Part shown: piece after piece, positions 9,399 through 17,659 of the stretch
How the letters are laid out: every line of letters begins with the position of its first letter
Numbering within the stretch: position 1 is the first letter of the stretch
DNA from: Niabella drilacis
GTDB lineage: Bacteria; Bacteroidota; Bacteroidia; Chitinophagales; Chitinophagaceae
Assembly (NCBI RefSeq): GCF_900101395.1
Contig: NZ_FMZO01000008.1
Coordinates: forward strand, 124,001 to 188,000
Length of the DNA stretch: 64,000 bases
Direction of reading: 5' to 3'
Position numbers and translations under genes: made by a program
The notes under the pieces: generated by a model
Told to the model about the DNA's origin: nothing
Seen by the model: only the letters and a program-made list of their open reading frames with translations
The model's database searches: none

Positions 9399-10376
9399 AT
9401 GAAAAAGATAGCTGCATTCCTGTCCATCCTGTTTGTTTTCGGAAGTATCGCTTGTAATAAGGATTGGATTTCTGAACAATTTGAACATTACGTATCCTTC
9501 AAAGCACCTTTAAACGGAGATGATGTTACGCCTGTTTATATCCGCTACAAACCGGAGGGCGTTGTTCATTATCAATTGCCGGTAATCGTCAGCGGTTCAA
9601 CGAACAACGACAAAGATTTACTGGTGCATATCGGGGTGGATCCCGATACGCTGAGCGCCTTCAATAATGCGAATTTTCAAAACAGGACGGACCTGTATTA
9701 TAAAGAGCTGACAAGCCAGTATTTTAAGATTCCTGATACGGTGTCTATACCAAAGGAGGTGAATACAAACAAGATAAATATTGGGTTCTCACTTAAAAAT
9801 ATTGACCTGGTAAACAAATGGATACTTCCACTGGCTATTCAGCCTTCAACCGGTTATACGCCAAACCCAAGAAGGAATTACTCGAAGGCATTGTTGAGGA
9901 TTGTACCGTTTAATGATTATTCGGGGATCTATAGCGGCACAGCGCTCAAAATTTATTTAAAAGGAGAAGAAAGCGGGGCTGCAATAGTAAAGAGCGAAAT
10001 AGAGGCTTATGTGGTTGATGAAAGTTCCGTATTTTTCTACGCAGGTACTGTAGATGAAAATAAAACCGATAGAAGGTATTATAAAATAAACGCACATTTT
10101 GATGATCAGACCAAGGAAGTTACACTTGGTTCTGATAACCCTTCCATAAAATTCAATGTAAATCAAAAAATTTATTATACGGTTGAGGATGTTAAAGATG
10201 CACTTCAGCCCTATCTGGTTCACAGGTATGTTACCATCAATAATATCGATTACAATTTTACCGATTATACATCTGCAACCAATGCGTCTATCGATTATAC
10301 CGTACGTGGGTCCCTGATTATGGAGAGAAAGATCAATACACAGATACCGGATGAAGACCAGGCGATCCAGTGGTAA
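9399..10376 (+). CDS. DUF1735 (BT_3987-like) surface lipoprotein
   Basis: Start ATG 9399 gives a 325-residue lipoprotein with a clear signal (KKIAAFLSILFVF) and lipobox G-S-I-A-C; the longer reading from 9342 adds 19 residues with no signal features. Residues about 30-170 match the DUF1735 N-terminal domain (repeated V-D-P-D-T-L..FN and Y-F-K-I-P-D-T-V-S-I patterns; WILPLAIQ), followed by a DUF4361/DUF4973-type C-terminal part beginning NDYSGIYSG. Such proteins sit beside SusD in polysaccharide-utilisation loci and are probably surface glycan-binding proteins. The gene is visibly AT-richer than its neighbours. Its stop codon abuts a sulfatase fragment in the same frame, marking a deletion or fusion point. 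Confidence 0.8.
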   Translation: MKKIAAFLSILFVFGSIACNKDWISEQFEHYVSFKAPLNGDDVTPVYIRYKPEGVVHYQLPVIVSGSTNNDKDLLVHIGVDPDTLSAFNNANFQNRTDLYYKELTSQYFKIPDTVSIPKEVNTNKINIGFSLKNIDLVNKWILPLAIQPSTGYTPNPRRNYSKALLRIVPFNDYSGIYSGTALKIYLKGEESGAAIVKSEIEAYVVDESSVFFYAGTVDENKTDRRYYKINAHFDDQTKEVTLGSDNPSIKFNVNQKIYYTVEDVKDALQPYLVHRYVTINNIDYNFTDYTSATNASIDYTVRGSLIMERKINTQIPDEDQAIQW

Positions 10377-10900
10377 AAGCTACTGCCGGAAGATATCCGT
10401 AAGTATGAGCATACCTACACCGCGGGCTGGGATGCCATTCGCCAGGCACGTTACCGCAGGATGGCCGCGCTGGGCCTGATCGATACCAATATTGTAAAGC
10501 TTTCCTCAAGGGAGGCCGGTGCAGCCGGTTGGGAACTTAACCGGCATAAGGACTGGGATGCCCGGGCCATGGCTGTGCATGCGGCAATGGTGGACCGGAT
10601 GGACCAGGGGATTGGACGGATCATTGCCGCGCTGAAGCAGGAAGGGAAGCTGGACAACACACTGATCATTTTTTTAAGTGATAACGGTGCCAGCCCCGAA
10701 AATGCAATGGCCTACGGGCCGGGGTTTGACCGCCCGGGCGCCATCCGGACGGGTGAGCGCATCCACTATCCGGCGGATAAGGAGGTGCTTCCGGGGCCGC
10801 AAACCAGTTTTACTTCCATTGGCGCAGCCTGGGCCAATGTGGCCAATACACCGTACCGTTTTGCAAAAGCATCTTCTTTTGAAGGTGGGGTGCATTATGG
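10377..10900 (+). pseudogene. Sulfatase fragment lacking both ends
   Basis: Immediately after the DUF1735 stop, in the same frame, the sequence reads LPEDIRKYEHTYTAGWDAIR, a typical mid-sulfatase stretch. It continues through MVDRMDQGIGRII, NTLIIFLSDNGASPE and WANVANTPYRFAKASSFEGG, all characteristic of type I arylsulfatases. The N-terminal catalytic C-x-P-S-R region is absent, and homology stops after EGG near 10890, where the sequence runs into unrelated DNA. Intact enzymes are about 500 residues; about 170 are left. From about 10900 to 11044 I recognise nothing. Confidence 0.87.
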
Positions 10901-11044
10901 GAGAAGTGGGCGCTTCAAAACAATGTATTTCCTAAGAAGAACTAAGAAAAAGTACTGTTGCAGGCTATATACACAGGTGCGCAATCGTTTCCACTATCAT
11001 TGGTTTTAAGGGAAGAATGTACTATTTTGCCACCTATTCAATTC

Positions 11045-12781
11045 ATGATCATGCGATATTTTCTAACGACAGCTTTGCTTTTTACTTTTAGTGTTTTAAC
11101 GGCGCAGGATATCAGCCTTGCCCTTCAGAAAGAAGCACCAATGACCCTGGCGGAAAAAAATGCCCGCTGGCAAACCCTTAAGGGGGGTACACGCGTAGGG
11201 TTTCTGAACAGTAATAAACGGTACCCCCAGGATCGTATTCCGGAAGCGGTATCCAGAACTGCAGAAACACTGGTTGCCTGGAAGGGAGAGCGGGTGCATA
11301 CGCAGCTGGGTGTGTGGTCTGCAAAAGCAGTGGCCGTGGATGCTGTTGTTGGCGCAATAAAGTCAAAAAGCGGTGTGGAAATCCCGGCCGGCCATGTACA
11401 GATCGGGCTCATGGGATATGTAATGACGGATGAGTTTCGCAATGGTTGCGGATACCGTAAACCCGAAGATTTTGATTCATCACTGGTAGCAGATGCCATA
11501 CATTTTGAAAAAAACAACGGCACACTGCAGCAGAACCAGGTGCAGCCCCTGTGGGTAAGCATCGATGTACCCGCAGAGGTACCGGCGGGTACTTATGAAG
11601 GGATGATCACCGTAAAAGCGGGCAAAGCATACCAGCTGAAGCTAACCATTAAAGTGCTGGATAAAGTGCTGCCGCCTTCGTCTCAATGGGCATTTCACCT
11701 GGATCTGTGGCAGCACCCCGCTGCTGTGGCCCGTGTACACAATGTGCCCCTCTGGAGCGATGCACATTTTGAGCTGATGCGGCCTTACTATACAATGCTG
11801 GCTAAGGCCGGGCAAAAATTCATTACGGCAAGCATCGTAAATGAGCCATGGGGACACCAGACCTATGATGATTATCCGAGTCTGATCAAATGGACCAAAA
11901 AGAGGGATGGAAACTGGAGTTTTGACTATAGTTTATTTGATAAATATATCCAGTTTGTAATGAGCACGGGTATTGACCAGCGGATCAATTGTTACAGCAT
12001 GGTGCCCTGGAAAGTGGCGTTCCGGTATTATGACGAGCGCCTGGGCCGCGACACGGTATTTACCGGCAAGATCGGTTCCGAGGCTTACAATGCATTCTGG
12101 ACACCTATGCTCAAGGACTTTACCCGTCACCTGAAAGCAAAGGGCTGGTTTGGAAAGGCTACCATTGCGATGGACGAGCGGCCGATGGATGCTATGAAAG
12201 CGGTTATTACATTGCTGAAGCAGATTGATAAAGACTGGAAGATAGCGCTGGCAGGCGAATATCATGCAGAGATCGAAAAAGATATAGATGACTATTGCAT
12301 AGCCTCGGCGCACCAGTTCCCGGCAGCGGTACTGGAGGCAAGAGCCCAGCGCGGGCAGCTAAGCACCTGGTATACCTGCTGCACTGAAAAATATCCGAAT
12401 GGCTTTACGTTTTCACCGCCGGCCGAGCATGTATGGATCGGCTGGTATACAGCTGCCAAAAATATGGAGGGCTACCTGCGCTGGGCTTATAACAGCTGGG
12501 TGGCAGACCCGGCAAATGACAGCCGTTTCCGCACCTGGCCTGCGGGAGATACCTACCAGGTGTACCCGGGACCGGTAACCTCCATCCGTTTTGAGAAAAT
12601 GATTGAAGGAGTTCAGGATTTTGAAAAGATCCGGATCCTTAAAAAGCAATATAAGGAAAGCGGCAATACAGTGAAGCTGAAACAACTGGAAACAGCCCTT
12701 GCCTCTTTTGAGATCAAAAACCTGGAGCGCCAGTCTGCAGCCGACATGGTAACAAAGATGAAGCCGTTGATCAATCAGTAA
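11045..12781 (+). CDS. Secreted DUF4091 / GH123-like glycoside hydrolase
   Basis: About 578 residues. The start is ATG 11045 (or 11051), directly before a signal peptide (RYFLTTALLFTFSVLTAQ); an upstream extension to 10958 lies in sequence resembling nothing. An N-terminal beta-sandwich domain (W-V-S-I-D-V-P-A-E-V-P-A-G-T-Y) leads to a barrel domain with AMDERP near residue 377; neighbouring Asp-Glu is the catalytic arrangement of GH123 beta-N-acetylgalactosaminidases. The C-terminal DUF4091 part has YLRWAYNSW, YPGP and R-F-E-K-M-I-E-G. GH123 works by substrate-assisted catalysis on beta-GalNAc. Exact substrate here is unknown; many DUF4091 proteins are uncharacterised. Confidence 0.82.
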   Translation: MIMRYFLTTALLFTFSVLTAQDISLALQKEAPMTLAEKNARWQTLKGGTRVGFLNSNKRYPQDRIPEAVSRTAETLVAWKGERVHTQLGVWSAKAVAVDAVVGAIKSKSGVEIPAGHVQIGLMGYVMTDEFRNGCGYRKPEDFDSSLVADAIHFEKNNGTLQQNQVQPLWVSIDVPAEVPAGTYEGMITVKAGKAYQLKLTIKVLDKVLPPSSQWAFHLDLWQHPAAVARVHNVPLWSDAHFELMRPYYTMLAKAGQKFITASIVNEPWGHQTYDDYPSLIKWTKKRDGNWSFDYSLFDKYIQFVMSTGIDQRINCYSMVPWKVAFRYYDERLGRDTVFTGKIGSEAYNAFWTPMLKDFTRHLKAKGWFGKATIAMDERPMDAMKAVITLLKQIDKDWKIALAGEYHAEIEKDIDDYCIASAHQFPAAVLEARAQRGQLSTWYTCCTEKYPNGFTFSPPAEHVWIGWYTAAKNMEGYLRWAYNSWVADPANDSRFRTWPAGDTYQVYPGPVTSIRFEKMIEGVQDFEKIRILKKQYKESGNTVKLKQLETALASFEIKNLERQSAADMVTKMKPLINQ

Positions 12782-13080
12782 GAGGAGGTCAATAGTCAAT
12801 GGTTCATGGTCGGTTACGTTAAACGGGAATGCATTAATTGCGGGCTGCCTTACAGATTTGGACAGGGGAGTGCCCTGGGTGATAATTTGAAGTTACTGTA
12901 GGATATCAAATCCTGATTCTCAATGACACTGATAGCTCCTATGTTTGTTCCTGGTCTCAAGTTTCAGGTTCCGGTCCGTGTTTAACGTGGCGGAACATTG
13001 TCGGATATGGTTTAATATTGTTTTAAGGGCCCTGATAACTGACAGCTGATAATTGGCCGTGCTTATCCGTCTGTCTTTAA
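12782..13080. other. Intergenic stretch without a recognised gene
   Basis: About 300 bases between the DUF4091 gene and the MITE-like hairpin. No open frame with recognisable protein features on either strand and no clear hairpin. It may be decayed sequence. Confidence 0.5.
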
Positions 13081-13241
13081 GAGCCTGTTTAAATTTTATT
13101 GATGGAATTTATTATGAAGCTATTTTGGAGCGAAACAAGGAAAATTTTGCAGGCATAGTAGGCCACTATGGCGAAAAATTTAACGCAGTTGCAGCCCAAA
13201 ACAGCCATAATAAAGCCATTGAATGAATTTTAAACAGGCTC
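13081..13241. repeat. MITE-like long imperfect hairpin (161 bp) with GAGCCTGTTTAAA ends
   Basis: The left end GAGCCTGTTTAAATTT and the reverse complement of the right end GAGCCTGTTTAAAATTC are near identical. The two arms continue to match through ATTnATGG, TTTATTATG and GTTTAAATTTTTCGCC-like segments to a centre at GCATAGTAGGCCACTATG. The element is flanked by TAA on both sides, a possible 3-bp target duplication. There is no coding capacity. It overlaps the last codons of the broken GNAT gene on the minus strand and supplies its stop. Confidence 0.7.
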
Positions 13242-13715
13242 TAAGAGTTTTTGCATCGTAATGTCTGTCTGTTCCCCGTTTCCCTGTTTGCAAAGATGTT
13301 TATCAAATACGGTAAATCCGTTCTTTTGGTAAAACGCATAGTGCTGGTATTTTTTCCGGCGCCCGGCATATACATACCCGGCCTGGTTATCCCTTGTCAC
13401 CTGCATTGCTTTTTCGTAAATCAGTTGCCCCACCTTTTTACCGTAAAATTCCTGCAGCACATACCGTCATTCAATTTCGGATGCCTTCACATCCTTTATC
13501 CCGGTTGGGGCATTACCGGTGTAGCACTTTAGATACCCGATAATCTTTTGGTCGGGCTGCACAAAGTAAAATTCAGAAAACCTGGTTTCCGGTTCTGCCG
13601 CCGGCTTGCGGGCGGGGACGCACTTCCAGGAATTTCGGCATATTTTCTTCTGTGATGGATGCTGAGAATGTTTCGGCAACTGCGCTGCGGCAGCTGTTGT
13701 TATGTTGCTATTATG
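13230..13715 (-). pseudogene. GNAT N-acetyltransferase, broken by stop and frameshifts
   Basis: The pieces together cover a whole GNAT. The N-terminal ITTAAAAQ and VAETFSASITEENMPKFLE lie in different frames. Next comes ETRFSEFYFVQPDQKIIGYLK and, after an in-frame TGA at about 13464, YVLQEFYGKKVGQLIYEKAM (acetyl-CoA-binding turn) and YAFYQKNGFTVFDKH. An intact relative would read EIERxYVL across the TGA, so an Arg codon (CGA to TGA) probably became a stop. At the 3' end the frame reads into the MITE-like hairpin, which gives the last residues (E-P-V) and the stop codon. The family acetylates small molecules or protein N-termini; the substrate is unknown. Confidence 0.8.
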
Positions 13716-13942
13716 ATGCGTCCTGTTACAGGGTAGGGGGTAATGGATGGGACCAGCAAGCTCCGCTTATGGTAATACCCTTATCCCGAAAGTCCGCGAA
13801 AACAAACATGCAGTGTTCAGGATTTTAAACAGGGTTGCTAAAGGCCCGCTCCGTACTCCCCGTTTCGGGAAGGGGCATTCCACTTTTCTGTTTTTTAGGG
13901 AATTTCCTGATCTCTTATATGTCCCCGGCCGTTGCGGGGAGG

Positions 13943-15484
13943 TTATTTAATGATCTTAAAGAACCGTTTCCAGCGGGGACCATTTTCATAACTGAACCAG
14001 ATCATTGCAGCCTTGCCTACCACGTGGTCCTCGGGCACAAAGCCCCAGTAGCGGCTGTCCTGCGACTTATGGCGGTTATCACCCATCATCCAGTAATAGT
14101 CCATCTTAAACGTGTATTGATTGGTTGGGGTACCATTGATCACATAAGTACCATTTGCATTTTCAACCAGCGTATTCTTTTCGTATACCTGGATGGCCCG
14201 GCGGTATAAGGCAATATTTTGCGGGTTTAAAGTAATCGTAGCGCCCTTTTTGGGAACCCAGATGCTTCCGAAATTATCTTTATTCCATTTGAAATGCAGG
14301 GTATCAAAAGGGAAAACACCCGGCTCTGTAAGCCCTGCCGGATAAACGTCTTTTACAATGCTGTTAGGATCGATCACGGACAGCTTTTTAAGAATATCCA
14401 GCTCGGGAAGTGTAAGATTAATACTGTAACTGCCACCGCTCATCATGGAAAAATCAGGACTGTTGCTTTCCATATTGAGCCGGATCCCGGACTCCCGGAG
14501 GAAATCGGCGTCAACCGGCGCATTGTTCTTGGTGCGGAAGGTATAGAAGGTAGCCGATGTAGGGGAGATATTTCCCGGTTGGTTATTGATGTACACAATA
14601 CCATCTACAATTTTCAGCGAGTCGCCGGCAACCCCGATGCAGCGTTTGATGTAGTTATCTGTTTTATCAACCGGGTGCACGGCCAGCGGCTGAAATTCGG
14701 GATCGTTCAGCACCCGGTCCCTGCCCAGCATGCGCTCATACATGTAATAGGGCTGGGCAGACTGATAGCCATCCTTGTTGATCACCGTATCGCCTTCAGG
14801 GAAGTTAAATACAACACAGTCGTTCCGTTTTACAGGGGATGCAAACCACCGGATATAAGGCAGCTCAATGAGCGTGGTATAGGATTTGGCACTGCTTCCG
14901 GGCAGGTAGTTGTGTACAAAAGGCACGGAAAGCGGGGTGTTGGGAATGCGGGGGCCGTAACTGAACTTGCTTACAAAAAGATAATCGTTGATGAGCAATG
15001 TTTTTTCCATCGAGCTGGAAGGGATCACATAGGCCTCAAACACAAAAATACGGATCAGCGTGGCTGCTACCACTGCAAAGATGGCGGCGTCCACCCATTC
15101 TCTCCAGGCTGGCTTCTGGTGATGTTTTACCCCCTCTGCCTTGATGAAACGCGCATCCTTATTGCGGGCCAGCCAGGGAAAATAGAAGGGCGCAAACAGG
15201 GCCGCAAAGAAATGATCGGCAAAGGAAAACCGGCAGAACACTTTTGCAAACTCAATGAAGATGCCGGGGGTGATGAACCAACCTACAACCGGAATAAACT
15301 GCCAGAATACCCAATGTTTGGGACGGCCTGTAATTTCCTGGATTACCCAGGTATTGTAAAAGGGCACATAAGCTTTCCAGGATGCATATCCGGCCTTTTT
15401 AAACAGGGGGGCCAAACCAAAGGAAGGAAGAAATACTAACAGGATACTGATCAGGTAAACAACAATTAAATGGTGCAGTGGCAT
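13943..15484 (-). CDS. lepB: Signal peptidase I
   Basis: 513 residues; cleaves signal peptides of exported proteins at the outer face of the inner membrane. Family motifs: nucleophile Ser158 in P-S-S-S-M-E, general-base Lys280 in NYIKRCIGVAGD, and the C-terminal MMGDNRHKSQDSRYWGFV box. The N-terminal 110 residues have several hydrophobic segments ahead of the usual anchor at about 132-150. Between the Ser and Lys boxes, and again before the GDNR box, there are long insertions, giving a protein about twice the size of a minimal enzyme, as is usual in Bacteroidota. ATG at 15482-15484. Transcribed away from the S8 peptidase terminator, so probably monocistronic. Confidence 0.95.
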   Translation of the reverse strand: MPLHHLIVVYLISILLVFLPSFGLAPLFKKAGYASWKAYVPFYNTWVIQEITGRPKHWVFWQFIPVVGWFITPGIFIEFAKVFCRFSFADHFFAALFAPFYFPWLARNKDARFIKAEGVKHHQKPAWREWVDAAIFAVVAATLIRIFVFEAYVIPSSSMEKTLLINDYLFVSKFSYGPRIPNTPLSVPFVHNYLPGSSAKSYTTLIELPYIRWFASPVKRNDCVVFNFPEGDTVINKDGYQSAQPYYMYERMLGRDRVLNDPEFQPLAVHPVDKTDNYIKRCIGVAGDSLKIVDGIVYINNQPGNISPTSATFYTFRTKNNAPVDADFLRESGIRLNMESNSPDFSMMSGGSYSINLTLPELDILKKLSVIDPNSIVKDVYPAGLTEPGVFPFDTLHFKWNKDNFGSIWVPKKGATITLNPQNIALYRRAIQVYEKNTLVENANGTYVINGTPTNQYTFKMDYYWMMGDNRHKSQDSRYWGFVPEDHVVGKAAMIWFSYENGPRWKRFFKIIK

Positions 15485-15580
15485 CGATTCAAACTATTTT
15501 AATCAACAAATTTATTGTAAAGGGCGCACAATGCCGCCTTTTGCTTTACAGAATTAACAATTTACCCTCTTTCCAGCAAA

Positions 15581-15613
15581 AGAGGCTGCCCCAAATATAT
15601 GGAAACAGCCTCT
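15581..15613 (-). terminator. Terminator of the subtilase gene
   Basis: AGAGGCTG and CAGCCTCT form an 8-bp stem with a 17-nt loop, followed on the minus strand by TTTTGC. It starts 18 nt beyond the stop of the S8 peptidase. Confidence 0.65.
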
Positions 15614-15630
15614 TGCTTAACAAAATTTCT

Positions 15631-17283
15631 TTATTTGCGCTTTTTTGCCGCCGGTTTTAAAGCTTTATGATCGCTATTCCTGTAAGTATCTGCCAGTTTA
15701 ACAGCTTCGTAGGCGTTAACGATACCTCCGGATACGGAGAGGTCTGAAAGCGAAACGGTTGCCTTTGTTTCAGGATTGATCACTTTCTCCGCCGGTTTTA
15801 TAGCAGACCGTTCGATGATCTCTTTTACCTGCACAGCGCTCAGCTCCGGATAATAGCTCATGATCAGGGCTGCCAGGCCGGTAACCACGGGTGCTGCCAT
15901 ACTGGTGCCCTGCTGGTTGCCATAGACGTCTCCTTCCGGAAGGGTGGAGTAGATCAATACACCTGGCGCAAAAACATCAACTTCCCGTTTCCCATAATTG
16001 GAGAATTTTGCCACAAGCCCGCTTTTGGCATCGGGTCCGCTGGCGCCAACGGTAAGCCAGGTAGCGGGTCTGCTTTTATCCAGGTAATATGCAGAAGGAA
16101 AATTATAGGTGGTGTCGTTGTTCTCATTGTCATTTCCGGCGGCATGTACCAGCAACACCCCTTTGTCAACAGCGTATTTTACGGCATCATCCACCCATTT
16201 TTTCTCGGGGGAAAACCCCTTGCCAAAGCTCATATTGATCACGCGCGCGCCGTTGTCAACTGCATAACGGATCGCAAGTGCAATATCTTTGTCGTGCTCA
16301 TCTCCGTTGGGCACGGTCCGTACGGCCATGATCTGCACATTATCTGCCACACCGTCCATTCCTTTTCCATTGTTCCGGGCGGCTCCGACTATCCCGGCCA
16401 CATGTGTGCCATGCATGGAGGATTCGTCGTCAACGGTGAGGTTGTTATTGCCATAGTACCGGTCGTTAATGTCGTCATAGTTATCTTTCACCACTTCATC
16501 TCGGTAGGGCTCGGGTGCCCGTTTTTTATTGTTTATTTTTTCAACGTCTCCCCCTACAGTTTCTAACAGGTCTTTGTTCGTAAGGTCTTCGCTGTTATTG
16601 TCTTTGTTAAAAGAAATCAGGAAATCTTTGAACTGACTGGCATTATAGGTGGTAGCCCGGTAGGCAGAGAGATCTTTAAGCGTATACTTTTTCTTTTTCA
16701 GATCGATACGGATGATCTCATCGCCCATTTTCATCATCTTCAATGCTGTTTCCAGGAAAATGTCATCAGAGCCGTTTTCATCGGGTTTAAAAACATCGTT
16801 CTTTGCACGCAGCCAGATCTGGTATTGCTCCTGGTCTGCCTGGGGAATCCCGCTTTCACCCTTCCCATCAAATTTGCTTTTCCACTTCCAGTATATCCGG
16901 GCTGCTTCATAAGAGTCCTTTGTTACATTTTTCCCGTCCCTGGCACCGATAAAGTTCCATCCATGCACGTCGTCGATATAGCCGTTCTTGTCATCGTCAA
17001 TGCCGTTACCGGGGATCTCGCCCTTGTTGGTCCAAAGCACGGGTCGGAGATCTTCATGGGTGGTGTCGATACCGGAATCAATGATCCCCGCAATAACCGG
17101 CTGGCTTTTTTTATTTTTCGACTTCAGGAAATCATAGGCCTTATCCAGGCTGATGCCATAGTACCCGTCCGTTTTCAGGTCTTTAAGGTGCCATCCTTTT
17201 GGAACATCAGATTGCCCGTATCCTGTCATCAGCAAAGCGCTGCCCAGTAAGGCCAACCCGGTTTTTCTTAACATTTTCATCAT
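15631..17283 (-). CDS. Secreted S8 family serine peptidase (subtilase)
   Basis: 550 residues with a signal peptide (about 1-23, LLGSALLMTGYGQ). The catalytic triad is complete: Asp69 in GIIDSGID, His291 in M-H-G-T-H-V-A-G, Ser461 in GTSMAAPVVTG, with the oxyanion Asn in HAAGNDNE. The spacing from Asp to His (about 220 residues) is far longer than in subtilisin (about 30); the insert is rich in charged residues and contains no motif I recognise. No C-terminal secretion domain is visible; the protein ends in a Lys/Arg-rich tail. It is probably exported through Sec. Its promoter region holds a TAATTTTG box and a perfect 21-bp palindrome. Confidence 0.93.
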   Translation of the reverse strand: MMKMLRKTGLALLGSALLMTGYGQSDVPKGWHLKDLKTDGYYGISLDKAYDFLKSKNKKSQPVIAGIIDSGIDTTHEDLRPVLWTNKGEIPGNGIDDDKNGYIDDVHGWNFIGARDGKNVTKDSYEAARIYWKWKSKFDGKGESGIPQADQEQYQIWLRAKNDVFKPDENGSDDIFLETALKMMKMGDEIIRIDLKKKKYTLKDLSAYRATTYNASQFKDFLISFNKDNNSEDLTNKDLLETVGGDVEKINNKKRAPEPYRDEVVKDNYDDINDRYYGNNNLTVDDESSMHGTHVAGIVGAARNNGKGMDGVADNVQIMAVRTVPNGDEHDKDIALAIRYAVDNGARVINMSFGKGFSPEKKWVDDAVKYAVDKGVLLVHAAGNDNENNDTTYNFPSAYYLDKSRPATWLTVGASGPDAKSGLVAKFSNYGKREVDVFAPGVLIYSTLPEGDVYGNQQGTSMAAPVVTGLAALIMSYYPELSAVQVKEIIERSAIKPAEKVINPETKATVSLSDLSVSGGIVNAYEAVKLADTYRNSDHKALKPAAKKRK

Positions 17284-17312
17284 GTACTTTGGGTTTCGTG
17301 GTACAAAAGCTG

Positions 17313-17320
17313 CAAAATTA
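17313..17320 (-). promoter_or_regulatory. -7 promoter box of the subtilase gene (TAATTTTG)
   Basis: On the minus strand TAATTTTG matches TAnnTTTG exactly and lies 29 nt before the ATG of the S8 peptidase. The palindrome at 17330-17350 covers the place where a -33 element would be expected. Confidence 0.6.
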
Positions 17321-17329
17321 GCGGTTCTG

Positions 17330-17350
17330 CTTTTAAGATTATCTTAAAAG
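17330..17350. promoter_or_regulatory. Perfect 21-bp palindrome, candidate operator
   Basis: CTTTTAAGAT, a central T, then ATCTTAAAAG: ten base pairs of perfect dyad symmetry. It overlaps the expected -33 region of the subtilase promoter. There is no T tract on either side that would make it a terminator for a gene. A dimeric repressor site is the simplest reading, but no regulator gene lies beside it. Confidence 0.45.
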
Positions 17351-17659
17351 ACGTTTCTTAAAAAACCCGAGCCGGTACCTTCTTATACGATGCCCTGTTA
17401 TTTTTAAGCGTTGCACCATTGATTTTCTTTAAGTAAACTTTATCATTTTTAATTTGCTGCTGTATAAAACAGGGGAATAAGGTTTGCGGCTCTATTGACG
17501 ATGGGTATTGGTCAACGCCATTTCATGCCTTACTGATCAAAGATAAAGTTATTGAAAATTACTGCAGGTGGTTGAAGATTATCCACTGATGGCTGTTGGT
17601 TTTTCGTTGATTTCCTGTAAGTTTGGGTATTTACCGGGAAATAAAATGAATGAAGTCAT

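Larger units (their letters stand above)
17284..17659. other. Divergent intergenic region between subtilase and oxidoreductase genes
   Basis: 376 bases with no gene. It contains the minus-strand -7 box (17313-17320) and the palindrome at 17330-17350, described separately. The part from 17351 to 17659 is AT-rich and must carry the promoter of the plus-strand oxidoreductase, but I cannot point to a convincing box. Confidence 0.6.

Noticed and set aside
10958-11044. Extended N-terminus of the DUF4091 protein.
   Set aside because: The added 29 residues resemble nothing, and a good signal peptide begins right after ATG 11045/11051.
14294-15439. Long plus-strand open frame of 381 codons opposite signal peptidase I.
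   Set aside because: It has no recognisable domain, and the minus strand carries a complete LepB with all motifs. The frame is a shadow of its codon use.
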